A DNA stretch of 41,861 nucleotides, taken from the NCBI GenBank assembly GCA_900553175.1, contig USCH01000010.1:1-41861 (forward strand). Direction: 5' to 3'. Shown one piece after another: positions 34,274-41,131 of the stretch (positions within the stretch are counted from its first letter, which is position 1; each line of letters starts with the position of its first letter). The DNA is from an uncultured Alistipes sp. (lineage in GTDB: Bacteria > Bacteroidota > Bacteroidia > Bacteroidales > Rikenellaceae). Under the pieces are notes generated by a model. That model made no database searches. It was not told the DNA's origin and worked only from the letters and a program-made list of their open reading frames with translations. Both the position numbers and the translations under genes were made by a program.

Positions 34274-34387
34274 CCCAATCGGGAAAAAAAATCCGACGAT
34301 GTTAAATCCGAAGTAGTCGAAAAAGTAAATGGTTGTAAAATTTAAACTGCTGACAATGAATGTCTTGACTTTTTGTATCCCCTCGTC

Positions 34388-36004
34388 TTAATTAGATGTT
34401 TCCGTAGTCGCGCGGAATGAGGAGAGGCGGATTCTGTCGATTTCCTCTTCGAGATTGCCGATGTTGGGGCGGGTTTTGCTTTTGACTTTGCTCTTGTAGT
34501 TGTAGACGGTTTGGAGCGAGCAGTGCAGGAATTCGGCGATCTGTCCCACGTTGGTGATGCCCAGGCGCATCAGAGCGAAGATGCGCAATTCGGTGTTGAG
34601 CCGTTTGTCGTCGAGGCGGTAGCGGCCCTCTTCGTTGAGCAGGCTGTTGAACTGCTCCACGAAACGGGGATAGAGATTCAGAAACGCTTCGTCGAAGCTC
34701 TTCATCAGCTCCTCGACATCCCGCTCCATCTCCCGGGCCGAAGGTTTGTAGAGCTGATCCGCCTGCCCGTTCTTGATTTTGTGGTTCACCTCCTTGCGGA
34801 ATGCGTGGAGCTTGTCGATGTAGTAGGAGCAGCGGCTGATGAAGTGGCCGATGTACTGCTCCTTGATGAACTGGGCTTCGTTGAGCCTGCTGTTGATTTC
34901 GCAGATGTTCGCACGCGAGCGGGCGATCGTGTTTTTCTGCTTCCAGACGATGGCGAAAAGCACGATGAGGACGACCAGACCCAGACTCAGCGCGAAGATG
35001 AACCGTTGCAGGTTGCGTTGCTGGTGCTGGATTTTTTGCAGGTAGTTGCTTTCGATGATGGGCTGCACGCGGGCGATGAGTGCGCTCTTGAACCGGGAAT
35101 TGTAGTAGTTCGAATCGTCCAGCGCCGAACGGGTGTAGTTGTACGCCCGCCGGATGTCGCCCTCCTCGAACAGATTGACCGCCAGCTGGAGAAGCGCCTC
35201 GTTTTCCATGATGGCGTTCTTGATGTCGGCTGTGGCCGCGATCTCCAGATAGCGGTTTTCCATGGAGCGGTTGCCCGCGAGGCGGTGGAGCGTAGCGATG
35301 CCCATCGCGTGCATCGCATAGCCGTGGGTGTCGGGCTGCTCCTCTTCGAAGAGCGCGGTCATGATGTTCAGTGCCTCGCTGATCCGGCCCTGGCTTTGGA
35401 GTTGGAAGGCCCGCTCCTTGGCGTAGAGGGACGATCCTTCGGGGAGAAACCGCATCAGCGTGTCGCGCAGCCGTCTGATTTCGGCTTCGTATCCCACCGA
35501 GAGCTGCGGATCGTTGGTGTATCTGTTCAGCTGCTCGAAGTAGCGGATGCGGTTCCAGCAGTAGGCGGGCATCTGGCCGGGATTGAGCCGCGCGGGGTCT
35601 ATTTCATCGAAAATTCGCTGTGCCTGGATGAAAAGCCCCGAGAGCGAATAGCTGAATGCGAGCCGCAGCTTGCTGTCCAGCAGCTTGCCCGGGTCGTTTC
35701 CCTGCTGGGCGAGACGGATGTTCTCCCGGATGTAGCGCACGGCCGAGTCGCTGCGGAAGGAGGTGTATCCGTCGATGATCTCCTCGTTGAGCCGGTAGTA
35801 GTCGTCCCCCGGGACGAGCTCCTGCCGGCGCTTTTTCAGCTCCTCGATGTTGCGGTTGCGCAGCTGGATGTAGGTGTCGCGTTCGGCTACGGTGCGGTCG
35901 AGCTGCCGCAAGGTTTCGGAGACGTGCTTCGACCCCCCCCCGTCGTGGCAGGAGGAGGCGCCGACTGCCCACAGAAGCAGGCAGGGTAGCAGGAGAGGTT
36001 TCAT
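34388..36004 (-). CDS. DUF6377-type membrane-bound transcriptional regulator
   Basis: A 538-residue protein. The N-terminus is a signal/lipobox-like segment ending SSC (C19), followed by three Gly (22-24) encoded by a run of nine G. Residues 30-330 are helical, with TPR-like repeats, and would lie in the periplasm. A transmembrane helix follows at about 334-354 (RFIFALSLGLVVLIVLFAIV). The cytoplasmic part begins with a coiled coil and ends in a LuxR-like helix-turn-helix (about 473-509, RLGITNVGQIAEFLHCSLQTVYNYKSKV). This is the layout of the DUF6377 regulators found next to PULs, which probably sense a periplasmic ligand directly. It sits immediately upstream of the PUL on the same strand. 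I chose the ATG at 36004, which opens the signal; the 18 codons upstream overlap the promoter box. Confidence 0.85.
   Translation of the reverse strand: MKPLLLPCLLLWAVGASSCHDGGGSKHVSETLRQLDRTVAERDTYIQLRNRNIEELKKRRQELVPGDDYYRLNEEIIDGYTSFRSDSAVRYIRENIRLAQQGNDPGKLLDSKLRLAFSYSLSGLFIQAQRIFDEIDPARLNPGQMPAYCWNRIRYFEQLNRYTNDPQLSVGYEAEIRRLRDTLMRFLPEGSSLYAKERAFQLQSQGRISEALNIMTALFEEEQPDTHGYAMHAMGIATLHRLAGNRSMENRYLEIAATADIKNAIMENEALLQLAVNLFEEGDIRRAYNYTRSALDDSNYYNSRFKSALIARVQPIIESNYLQKIQHQQRNLQRFIFALSLGLVVLIVLFAIVWKQKNTIARSRANICEINSRLNEAQFIKEQYIGHFISRCSYYIDKLHAFRKEVNHKIKNGQADQLYKPSAREMERDVEELMKSFDEAFLNLYPRFVEQFNSLLNEEGRYRLDDKRLNTELRIFALMRLGITNVGQIAEFLHCSLQTVYNYKSKVKSKTRPNIGNLEEEIDRIRLSSFRATTETSN
35933..35941 (-). 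repeat. Homopolymeric G9 tract inside the regulator gene
   Basis: Nine consecutive C on the plus strand encode Gly22-Gly24 of the regulator, right after the lipobox. Slippage by one base would shift the frame about 20 codons into the gene. Confidence 0.85.
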
Positions 36005-36027
36005 TTCCGGAAGTTTTAGGTCGCATA

Positions 36028-36058
36028 CAAATATAATAATATATTTCGACAAACGCAA
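36028..36058 (-). promoter_or_regulatory. Promoter of the DUF6377-type regulator gene
   Basis: TATATTTG on the minus strand (36028-36035) is a perfect -7 box. A TTG (36056-36058) lies 20 bp upstream. The leader would be only about 17-20 nt before the ATG at 36004. The sequence around it is AT-rich. Confidence 0.65.
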
Positions 36059-36153
36059 TGGTCCGAACGGAATATTTCGGGATGCGGGTTTCGGATTCGG
36101 CTCTGTGTTTCATCGGGTTCCGCCGGCTGCTGCCGCTTTCGTTCCGGAAGCGT

Positions 36154-36404
36154 CGTCCTCCCGTCCTCCCGTCCTCCCGTCCTTTCGTCCTCCCTGCCTC
36201 CCTGCCTCCCTGCCTCTCTGCCTCTTTGCCTCTTTGTCCGTCCGTCCGCCCGTCTGTCCGCCCGTCTGTCTGTCCGTCTGCCCGTCCGTCTGCCCGTCCG
36301 TCTGTCCGTCCGCCCGCCCGCCCGTCTGTTTGCCCGCCTGCATGCCTGCCCGTCCGCCTGCCCGTCCGTCTGCCCGTCCGTCCGCTTGGCTGTCCGCTTG
36401 TCCG
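36154..36404. repeat. Degenerate 8-bp to 4-bp tandem repeat array
   Basis: Three successive phases are seen: five units of CGTCCTCC-like sequence (36154-36193), five of CTGCCTCC/TTGCCTCT (36194-36233), then about 40 units of the tetranucleotide YCYG (TCCG, CCCG, TCTG) up to about 36404. The array fills most of the 501-bp gap between prs and the regulator. No gene is supported in that gap (36005-36505). It lies upstream of the regulator promoter. Confidence 0.9.
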
Positions 36405-36429
36405 GAGCTGTATCCGCCCGTTCAAGACA

Positions 36430-36462
36430 TTCGCCCCTGCCGGAATTTCCGGCAGGGGCGAA
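36430..36462 (-). terminator. Hairpin after prs, probable terminator
   Basis: A perfect 16-bp inverted repeat (36430-36445 with 36447-36462, arm TTCGCCCCTGCCGGAA) surrounds a single base. It starts about 44 bp after the prs stop. There is no clear T-run on the minus strand, so it may be a weak terminator or an mRNA-stabilising stem. Confidence 0.55.
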
Positions 36463-36505
36463 CGGGGTTCCGGACGAACCGAAAGCCGAGGCTTTCGATC
36501 CGCTC

Positions 36506-37447
36506 CTATTTGAAGAATATCGACGAAATCTCCTTGTAGTTGTGCACGCGCTCGATCACGTCGGCGAAGATGTCCGCCACGGTCAGCACCGTGAACTTGT
36601 GCAGGTCCTTGTCGGGGTTGAGCGGAATGGTGTCCGTGACGATCACCTCCTCCAGTGCGCTTTCGTTGATCCGCTCGTAGGCGGGACCCGACAGCACGGG
36701 GTGGGTGATGGCGGCGCGCACGCTCCGGGCTCCGCGCGACATGAGCATGTCGGCAGCCATGCAGATCGTTCCGGCCGTGTCGATCATGTCGTCGACGATG
36801 AGGATGTTGCGGCCCTCGACCTCGCCGATGGCCGTCATCTTGCCCACGACGTTGGCCTTGGCGCGCTCCTTGTGCGAGATGATGATCGGCGTGCCGAGCA
36901 GTTTGGCGTAGGTGTTGGCCCGTTTGGCGCCGCCCATGTCGGGGGCTGCGATCGAGAGGTCCTCGATGTTCAGGCTGCGCACGTAGGGCACGAAGATGCC
37001 GCTGGCGTAGAGCGCGTCGACCGGAACGTCGAAAAATCCCTGGATCTGGTCGGCATGCAGGTCCATGGTCATCACGCGGTCGGCACCTGCGGCGCGCAGC
37101 ATGTTGGCCACCAGCTTGGCGCCGATCGGCACGCGGGGGCGGTCCTTGCGGTCCTGGCGGGCCCACCCGAAGTAGGGGATCACGGCCACGACCTGATGGG
37201 CCGAGGCCCGGCGTGCGGCGTCGATCATCATCAGCAGCTCCATGAGGTTGTCCGAGGGCGGGAACGTCGACTGGATGATGAACACCGTGCAGCCGCGGAT
37301 CGATTCGTTGTAGCACGGCTGGAACTCTCCGTCGCTGAAACGCAGCACTTCCGACTGCCCGAGCGTCGTGCCGAAGCTGGCGGCGATCTTTTGCGCCAGA
37401 TACTCCGAACCGCGACCCGAGAAGATCTTGATTTTATGGATTGCCAT
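36506..37447 (-). CDS. prs: Ribose-phosphate pyrophosphokinase
   Basis: A 313-residue PRPP synthetase (EC 2.7.6.1), the normal bacterial length. It makes PRPP from ribose 5-phosphate and ATP in the cytoplasm for nucleotide, His and Trp synthesis. The N-terminus has KIFSGRGSEYLAQKIA, with the ATP-binding flexible loop region around YFGWARQDRKDRPRVPIGAK (92-111). The metal/PRPP signature DLHADQIQGFF is at 129-139. The PRPP loop is VDDMIDTAGT at 218-227. It has its own promoter box (37471-37478) and is not part of the PUL. The start is the only reasonable ATG. Confidence 0.97.
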   Translation of the reverse strand: MAIHKIKIFSGRGSEYLAQKIAASFGTTLGQSEVLRFSDGEFQPCYNESIRGCTVFIIQSTFPPSDNLMELLMMIDAARRASAHQVVAVIPYFGWARQDRKDRPRVPIGAKLVANMLRAAGADRVMTMDLHADQIQGFFDVPVDALYASGIFVPYVRSLNIEDLSIAAPDMGGAKRANTYAKLLGTPIIISHKERAKANVVGKMTAIGEVEGRNILIVDDMIDTAGTICMAADMLMSRGARSVRAAITHPVLSGPAYERINESALEEVIVTDTIPLNPDKDLHKFTVLTVADIFADVIERVHNYKEISSIFFK

Positions 37448-37470
37448 GGGGGTTATGGGTTTTGGTGGTG

Positions 37471-37478
37471 CAAATATA
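37471..37478 (-). promoter_or_regulatory. -7 box of prs
   Basis: TATATTTG on the minus strand lies 24 bp upstream of the prs ATG, predicting a leader of about 17-20 nt. The -33 region falls inside or beside the engB terminator hairpin (37491-37522). Confidence 0.65.
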
Positions 37479-37490
37479 GAACAATAGGTT

Positions 37491-37522
37491 GAAAAAACGC
37501 ACCTTTCCGGGTGCGTTTTTTC
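37491..37522. terminator. engB terminator, symmetrical
   Basis: Thirteen-nt arms (37491-37503, GAAAAAACGCACC, with 37510-37522) enclose a 6-nt loop. A-tracts and T-tracts on the outside make it functional for the minus strand and possibly for the plus strand. It starts about 10 bp after the engB stop. Confidence 0.88.
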
Positions 37523-37531
37523 GACAATCGG

Positions 37532-38125
37532 TCAAACTTCGAGGCATTTTTCGATGTGGGCCAGAATCTCGTCCCGTCCCGTGCCCCGTTCCGACGACGA
37601 CACGAACATGGGCGGCAGCTCCTCCCACTCGTCGGCCAATGCGGCCGCATAGCGGTCGACGCTGCGCCGGACCTGCGTCGGCGAGAGCTTGTCGGCCTTG
37701 GTGAAGACGATGCCGAAGGGCACGCCGTTTTCGCCCAGCATGCCGATGAAGCGCAGGTCGATCCGCTGCGGTTCGAGCCGGCTGTCGACCAGCACGAAGA
37801 GGTAGTGCATCCTCTCGCAGCGCAGCACGTAGTCGGTGATGAGCTTCGAAAACTCCTGCCGCACGGATTTCGACGTGCGGGCGTATCCGTATCCGGGCAG
37901 ATCGACCAGATACCAGGCGTCGTCGATGCGGAAGTGGTTGATAAGCCGCGTCTTGCCCGGCGTGCCCGACACTTTGGCCAGCCCCGTGCGGCCCGTCAGC
38001 ATGTTGATGAGCGAGGATTTGCCCACGTTGCTGCGCCCGATGAAGGCGATGTCGCGCAGGTCGTCTTTCGGAACCTGCGAAATGCGCTCCGAGGAGCATC
38101 GGAATTCGGCTTTGCGTATCTGCAT
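37532..38125 (-). CDS. engB: Ribosome-biogenesis GTPase EngB/YsxC/YihA
   Basis: A 197-residue small GTPase needed for assembly of the 50S ribosomal subunit. G1 is GRSNVGKS (30-37), the G2 Thr is in SGTPGKTR (53-60), G3 is DLPG (75-78), G4 is TKAD, and the SSSERGTG segment is the G5 region. I chose the ATG at 38125 (MQIRKAEF), which gives the normal family length. The open frame runs 51 codons further upstream but covers the promoter and repeat element and has no protein character. The gene is monocistronic with a terminator at 37491-37522. Confidence 0.95.
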   Translation of the reverse strand: MQIRKAEFRCSSERISQVPKDDLRDIAFIGRSNVGKSSLINMLTGRTGLAKVSGTPGKTRLINHFRIDDAWYLVDLPGYGYARTSKSVRQEFSKLITDYVLRCERMHYLFVLVDSRLEPQRIDLRFIGMLGENGVPFGIVFTKADKLSPTQVRRSVDRYAAALADEWEELPPMFVSSSERGTGRDEILAHIEKCLEV

Positions 38126-38202
38126 CGTGACGGCGTGTGTGTGCGGGTCGCTCCTCTCCTGTGGCAATTTCCGCGCCGCCGGAGCGAAGCGCGGCGCCCG
38201 AC

Positions 38203-38233
38203 AAAGATACGAAAAGTCGAGCGCAGAAGCAAG
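38203..38233 (-). promoter_or_regulatory. Promoter of engB, embedded in a repeat
   Basis: TATCTTTG on the minus strand (38203-38210) and TTG (38231-38233) are 20 bp apart, a good match to Bacteroidetes promoters. The leader would be about 70 nt. Confidence 0.6.
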
Positions 38234-38276
38234 CGTCAGCTTGATTCTGCCGAGACGGAGTATCTTCGGCGCAGCC
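38203..38276. repeat. Palindromic repeat element, copy 1
   Basis: A 74-bp unit beginning CAAAGATACGAA and containing a 12-nt imperfect hairpin (GCAGAAGCAAGC with GCTTGATTCTGC, one mismatch). Its end (GTATCTTCG) is close to the reverse complement of its start, so the whole unit can fold on itself. It is followed directly by a second copy. Confidence 0.75.
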
Positions 38277-38348
38277 AAAGATACGAATAAGCGAGGGCAA
38301 AAACAAGCTCGCTTGTATTTTGCCGAGCGGGAGTATTTAAGACGAAGT
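38277..38348. repeat. Palindromic repeat element, copy 2, with partial third copy
   Basis: A 72-bp unit similar to copy 1 over its whole length, starting CAAAGATACGAATAAG. Its inner hairpin is GGCAAAAACAAGC with GCTTGTATTTTGCC. It carries the same TATCTTTG box (38277-38284) and a TTG 20 bp upstream on the minus strand (38305-38307). A third CAAAGATACG (38349-38358) begins another copy that is truncated. Confidence 0.75.
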
Positions 38349-38417
38349 CAAAGATACGTTTTTTTGCGATTTAGCATCCGATTTGCAGGGGAGCGGGGCA
38401 TGAACCTGTTTGTTATT

Positions 38418-39461
38418 ATGAAAATGCTGTTTCTGATTCTCTGCGGCACGCTGCTGCTTGCCGCGGCGCTCCGGCGTGCCGATGCGTGCACGCGCGTAGT
38501 CTACCAGGGTCCCGGAGGGATGACCGTGACGGGACGCACCATGGACTGGCGGGAAGACCCGCAGACCAACCTCTACCTCTTTCCCCGGGGCATTCAGCGC
38601 CGCGGAGCCCTCACGGACAACACCGTGTTCTGGACGTCGAAATACGGCTCCGTCGCCGCCGCGGGCTACGACATCGGCATCGCCGACGGCATGAACGAAC
38701 GCGGACTGGTCGCCAACCTGCTCTTCCTGCCCGAATCGGTCTATTCGTTTCCGGACGACGACCGTCCCGTCATGGGGCTGAGCATCTGGACCCAGTATGT
38801 GCTGGACAATTTCGCCACGGTCGCCGAGGCGGTCGCCGAACTTGCGCAGGAGCGCTTCCGCATCGACGCCCCCGATCTTCCCGGCGGCGTGCAGTCGCGG
38901 CTGCATCTGGCCGTGTCCGACCCCTCGGGCGACTGCGCCGTGTTCGAATACCTCGACGGGCGGCTGACGATCCACCACGGGCCCCAGTACCGCGTGCTGA
39001 CCAACTCCCCGGCCTACGACCTCCAGCTGGCCATCGACGACTACTGGCGCCAGATCGGCGGTCTGGTGATGCTGCCGGGCACCAACCGTTCGTCCGACCG
39101 TTTTGCGCGGGCCTCGTTCTACGTGGGTGCCGTGGAGCAGAGCTCCGACCCCGCCGTCGCCGTGCCCGTGACGTTCTCCGTCATGCGCAACGTCTCGGTG
39201 CCCTACGGAATCTCGTCGCCCGACAAACCGCACATTGCGTCGACCCGCTGGCGGGTCGTCGCCGACCAGAAAAGCCGGGTCTACTGGTTCGAGCCGACGC
39301 TGACCATGGAGATTTTCCGGGTGGACCTCTCCGCCGTGGATTTTTCGGAGGGCACGCCCGTGCGGGAGCTTCCGCTGGGAGGCGGCCGCATCTACTCGGG
39401 CGATGTCACGTCGGAGTTCCGGCCCGTTTCGCGGCCGTTCGAATTCCTGTTCGGCGCGTAG
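38418..39461 (+). CDS. Choloylglycine hydrolase-family (linear amide C-N) Ntn-hydrolase
   Basis: A 347-residue Ntn-hydrolase of the choloylglycine hydrolase/penicillin V acylase family. The signal peptide ends RADA and the next residue is C24. Signal cleavage would therefore expose the N-terminal nucleophile Cys directly. Further family residues are R40 and D43 (GRTMDW), N93 (GMNERGL) and N196 (LTNSPAYD). The substrate may be a bile salt conjugate, an acyl-homoserine lactone or another linear amide; the family does not decide it. The secreted, Sec-cleaved form is of the type found in Bacteroidales. I chose the ATG at 38418 (MKMLFLIL); an upstream ATG at 38400 (MNLFVI) is also possible. It is transcribed divergently from engB and ends at a strong terminator. 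Confidence 0.88.
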   Translation: MKMLFLILCGTLLLAAALRRADACTRVVYQGPGGMTVTGRTMDWREDPQTNLYLFPRGIQRRGALTDNTVFWTSKYGSVAAAGYDIGIADGMNERGLVANLLFLPESVYSFPDDDRPVMGLSIWTQYVLDNFATVAEAVAELAQERFRIDAPDLPGGVQSRLHLAVSDPSGDCAVFEYLDGRLTIHHGPQYRVLTNSPAYDLQLAIDDYWRQIGGLVMLPGTNRSSDRFARASFYVGAVEQSSDPAVAVPVTFSVMRNVSVPYGISSPDKPHIASTRWRVVADQKSRVYWFEPTLTMEIFRVDLSAVDFSEGTPVRELPLGGGRIYSGDVTSEFRPVSRPFEFLFGA

Positions 39462-39482
39462 GACGCCGTTTGCCGGAAACGG

Positions 39483-39517
39483 GCGGGAGGGACCGAAAGG
39501 CCCCTCCCGCTTCGTTT
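39483..39517 (+). terminator. Terminator of the Ntn-hydrolase gene
   Basis: A 9-bp stem (39483-39491 with 39502-39510, GCGGGAGGG/CCCTCCCGC) has an inner CC/GG pair closed by a GAAA tetraloop. It is followed by TTCGTTTT. Confidence 0.8.
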
Positions 39518-39539
39518 TCCGAACCGCATCCCGCCGTTC

Positions 39540-40931
39540 TCAATAGCCCAGAATGCGCAGCATCGAGCGGTAGGACTGCTCCTTGGCGAAGAGCCGGGTG
39601 TAGTATTCGTTGTCCGAATCGCGGTCGATGATGATGTGCTTGGGGGCGGGGATCAGGCAGTGCTGGATGCCGCCGAATCCGCCGAGCGACTCCTGATAGG
39701 CGCCCGTGTGGAAGAATCCGATGTACTGCGTGTTGCCCTTTTCCAGCTTGGGCAGGAAGATGGCGTTGGTGTGGCACTCCGAGTTGTAGAAATCCTCGCT
39801 GTCGCACGTCAGCCCGCCCAGGAACACGCGCTGGTACTCCTTGTCCCAGTTGTTCACGGCCAGCATGATGTAGCGCTGGTTGATGCCCCACGTGTCGGGC
39901 AGGGTGGTGATGAACGACGAGTCGATCATGTACCAGTTCTCGCGGTCGTTCTGCTGCTTCTGGTTGACGATCGAGTAGAGCGCCGCGCCGCTTTCGCCCA
40001 CGGTGAACGAGCCGAATTCGGTGAAGATGTTGGGCTCTTCGATGCCGTTGCGCTGGCAGATGTTCTTGATCTGGGCGACGATCTCCTCGGTCAGGTATTC
40101 GTAGTCGTATTCGAAGTTGAGCGAGTTCTTGATCGGGAATCCGCCGCCGATGTTGAGGCTGTCGAGCTCGGGGCAGATGGCTTTCAGTTCGCAGTAGACG
40201 TTCATGCACTTCGACAGCTCGTTCCAGTAGTAGGCCGTGTCCTTGATGCCGGTATTGATGAAGAAGTGCAGCATCTTGAGCTGAAACTTCTTGCTGTTCT
40301 TGATCTTGGCCTTGTAGAAGTCCACGATGTCGTTGTAGCGGATGCCCAGACGCGAGGTGTAGAAGTCGAACTTGGGCTCCTCCTCGCAGGCGATGCGGAT
40401 GCCGACCTTGCACTTTTTTGTGAAGGCGTCCTCGAACAGGTCGATCTCCTCCTTGTTGTCGATCACCGGGATGGTGTTTCCGAAGCCGTCGTTGACCAGC
40501 TGGGCGATGTTCTCGACATACTGCGGCCGCTTGAAGCCGTTGCAGATGATGTAGCGGTCCTTGTCGAGGATGCCGCTGTCGTAGAGTGCGTTGATGATGT
40601 GGATGTCGTAGGCCGACGAGGTTTCCAGATGGATGTCGTTCTTCATGGCCTCCTCCAGCACGAACGAGAAGTGGCTCGACTTGGTGCAATAGCAGTAGTT
40701 GTACGACCCCTTGTAGTCGACTTTGGCCATCGCCACGTTGAACATGCGCTTGGCCCGGTTGATCTGCTGGGAGATCTTCGGCAGGTAGGTGATCTTGAGC
40801 GGGGTTCCGTACTGTTTGATGAGTTCCATGAGCGGAATGTCGTGGAAATTCAGCTCGTTGTCCTCGACGGAGAACTCATCCTGGGGGAAGTCGAACGATT
40901 GCTCGATCAGGTCGATGTACTTGTCTTTCAT
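39540..40931 (-). CDS. Arginine decarboxylase-type fold-III PLP enzyme
   Basis: A 463-residue PLP-dependent decarboxylase of the alanine racemase-like (fold III) group. PLP Lys is K84 in YCYCTKSSHFSF. The GGG phosphate-binding loop is in LNIGGGFPIK (262-264). The catalytic Cys is C376 in GLTCDSEDFYN. It is shorter than the roughly 630-residue SpeA and has EFGS (305-308), where related enzymes have EPGR or ESGR. Database relatives of this size in Bacteroidetes are called arginine decarboxylase; its product would be agmatine for polyamine synthesis. Other basic amino acids are possible substrates. I chose the ATG at 40931 (MKDKYIDLIEQ), which starts the conserved sequence. Confidence 0.82.
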   Translation of the reverse strand: MKDKYIDLIEQSFDFPQDEFSVEDNELNFHDIPLMELIKQYGTPLKITYLPKISQQINRAKRMFNVAMAKVDYKGSYNYCYCTKSSHFSFVLEEAMKNDIHLETSSAYDIHIINALYDSGILDKDRYIICNGFKRPQYVENIAQLVNDGFGNTIPVIDNKEEIDLFEDAFTKKCKVGIRIACEEEPKFDFYTSRLGIRYNDIVDFYKAKIKNSKKFQLKMLHFFINTGIKDTAYYWNELSKCMNVYCELKAICPELDSLNIGGGFPIKNSLNFEYDYEYLTEEIVAQIKNICQRNGIEEPNIFTEFGSFTVGESGAALYSIVNQKQQNDRENWYMIDSSFITTLPDTWGINQRYIMLAVNNWDKEYQRVFLGGLTCDSEDFYNSECHTNAIFLPKLEKGNTQYIGFFHTGAYQESLGGFGGIQHCLIPAPKHIIIDRDSDNEYYTRLFAKEQSYRSMLRILGY

Positions 40932-41024
40932 GTCCGGTTCGTTGTCGGTTTTCGCATCCGTCTCGGTTACTTCGCAAATTTCGGGGCGAAGTGGCTCGGC
41001 CGGATTCGTAAAAGTTCGGGGATG

Positions 41025-41032
41025 CAAAGTAG
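41025..41032 (-). promoter_or_regulatory. Candidate -7 box of the arginine decarboxylase gene
   Basis: CTACTTTG on the minus strand resembles the -7 box but has one base fewer between TA and TTTG. The leader would be about 85-90 nt. Confidence 0.35.
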
Positions 41033-41091
41033 GCGAATATTTTTCGAACTGCCAACTCTTCGGCCGTTTATTTCGAAAAAACGCGCCCTGT

Positions 41092-41123
41092 TTTGGTTTT
41101 TTCTCCGAAAAAGGGTAATTTTG
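41092..41123 (+). promoter_or_regulatory. Promoter of the HU-like membrane protein gene
   Basis: TTTG (41092-41095), a 20-bp spacer and TAATTTTG (41116-41123) match the consensus fully. The ATG at 41132 follows 8 bp after the box, so the mRNA would be leaderless or nearly so. Confidence 0.7.
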
Positions 41124-41131
41124 AACCCGTA

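Noticed and set aside
34213..34387. Invertible promoter of the type common in Bacteroidales
   Set aside because: I found no pair of inverted repeats flanking the promoter region and no site-specific recombinase gene in the window.
36154..36404. Possible CRISPR array
   Set aside because: The period is 8 or 4 bp with no unique spacers and no cas gene nearby; it is a degenerate microsatellite.
35604..37316. A 570-residue minus-strand frame crossing prs, the repeat array and the regulator
   Set aside because: It runs out of frame through two real genes, and the middle is a low-complexity translation of the tetranucleotide repeat.
37836..38399. Upstream extension of the Ntn-hydrolase frame to 37836
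   Set aside because: The extension overlaps engB in antisense and crosses the repeat elements. The signal peptide begins only at 38418 (or 38400).
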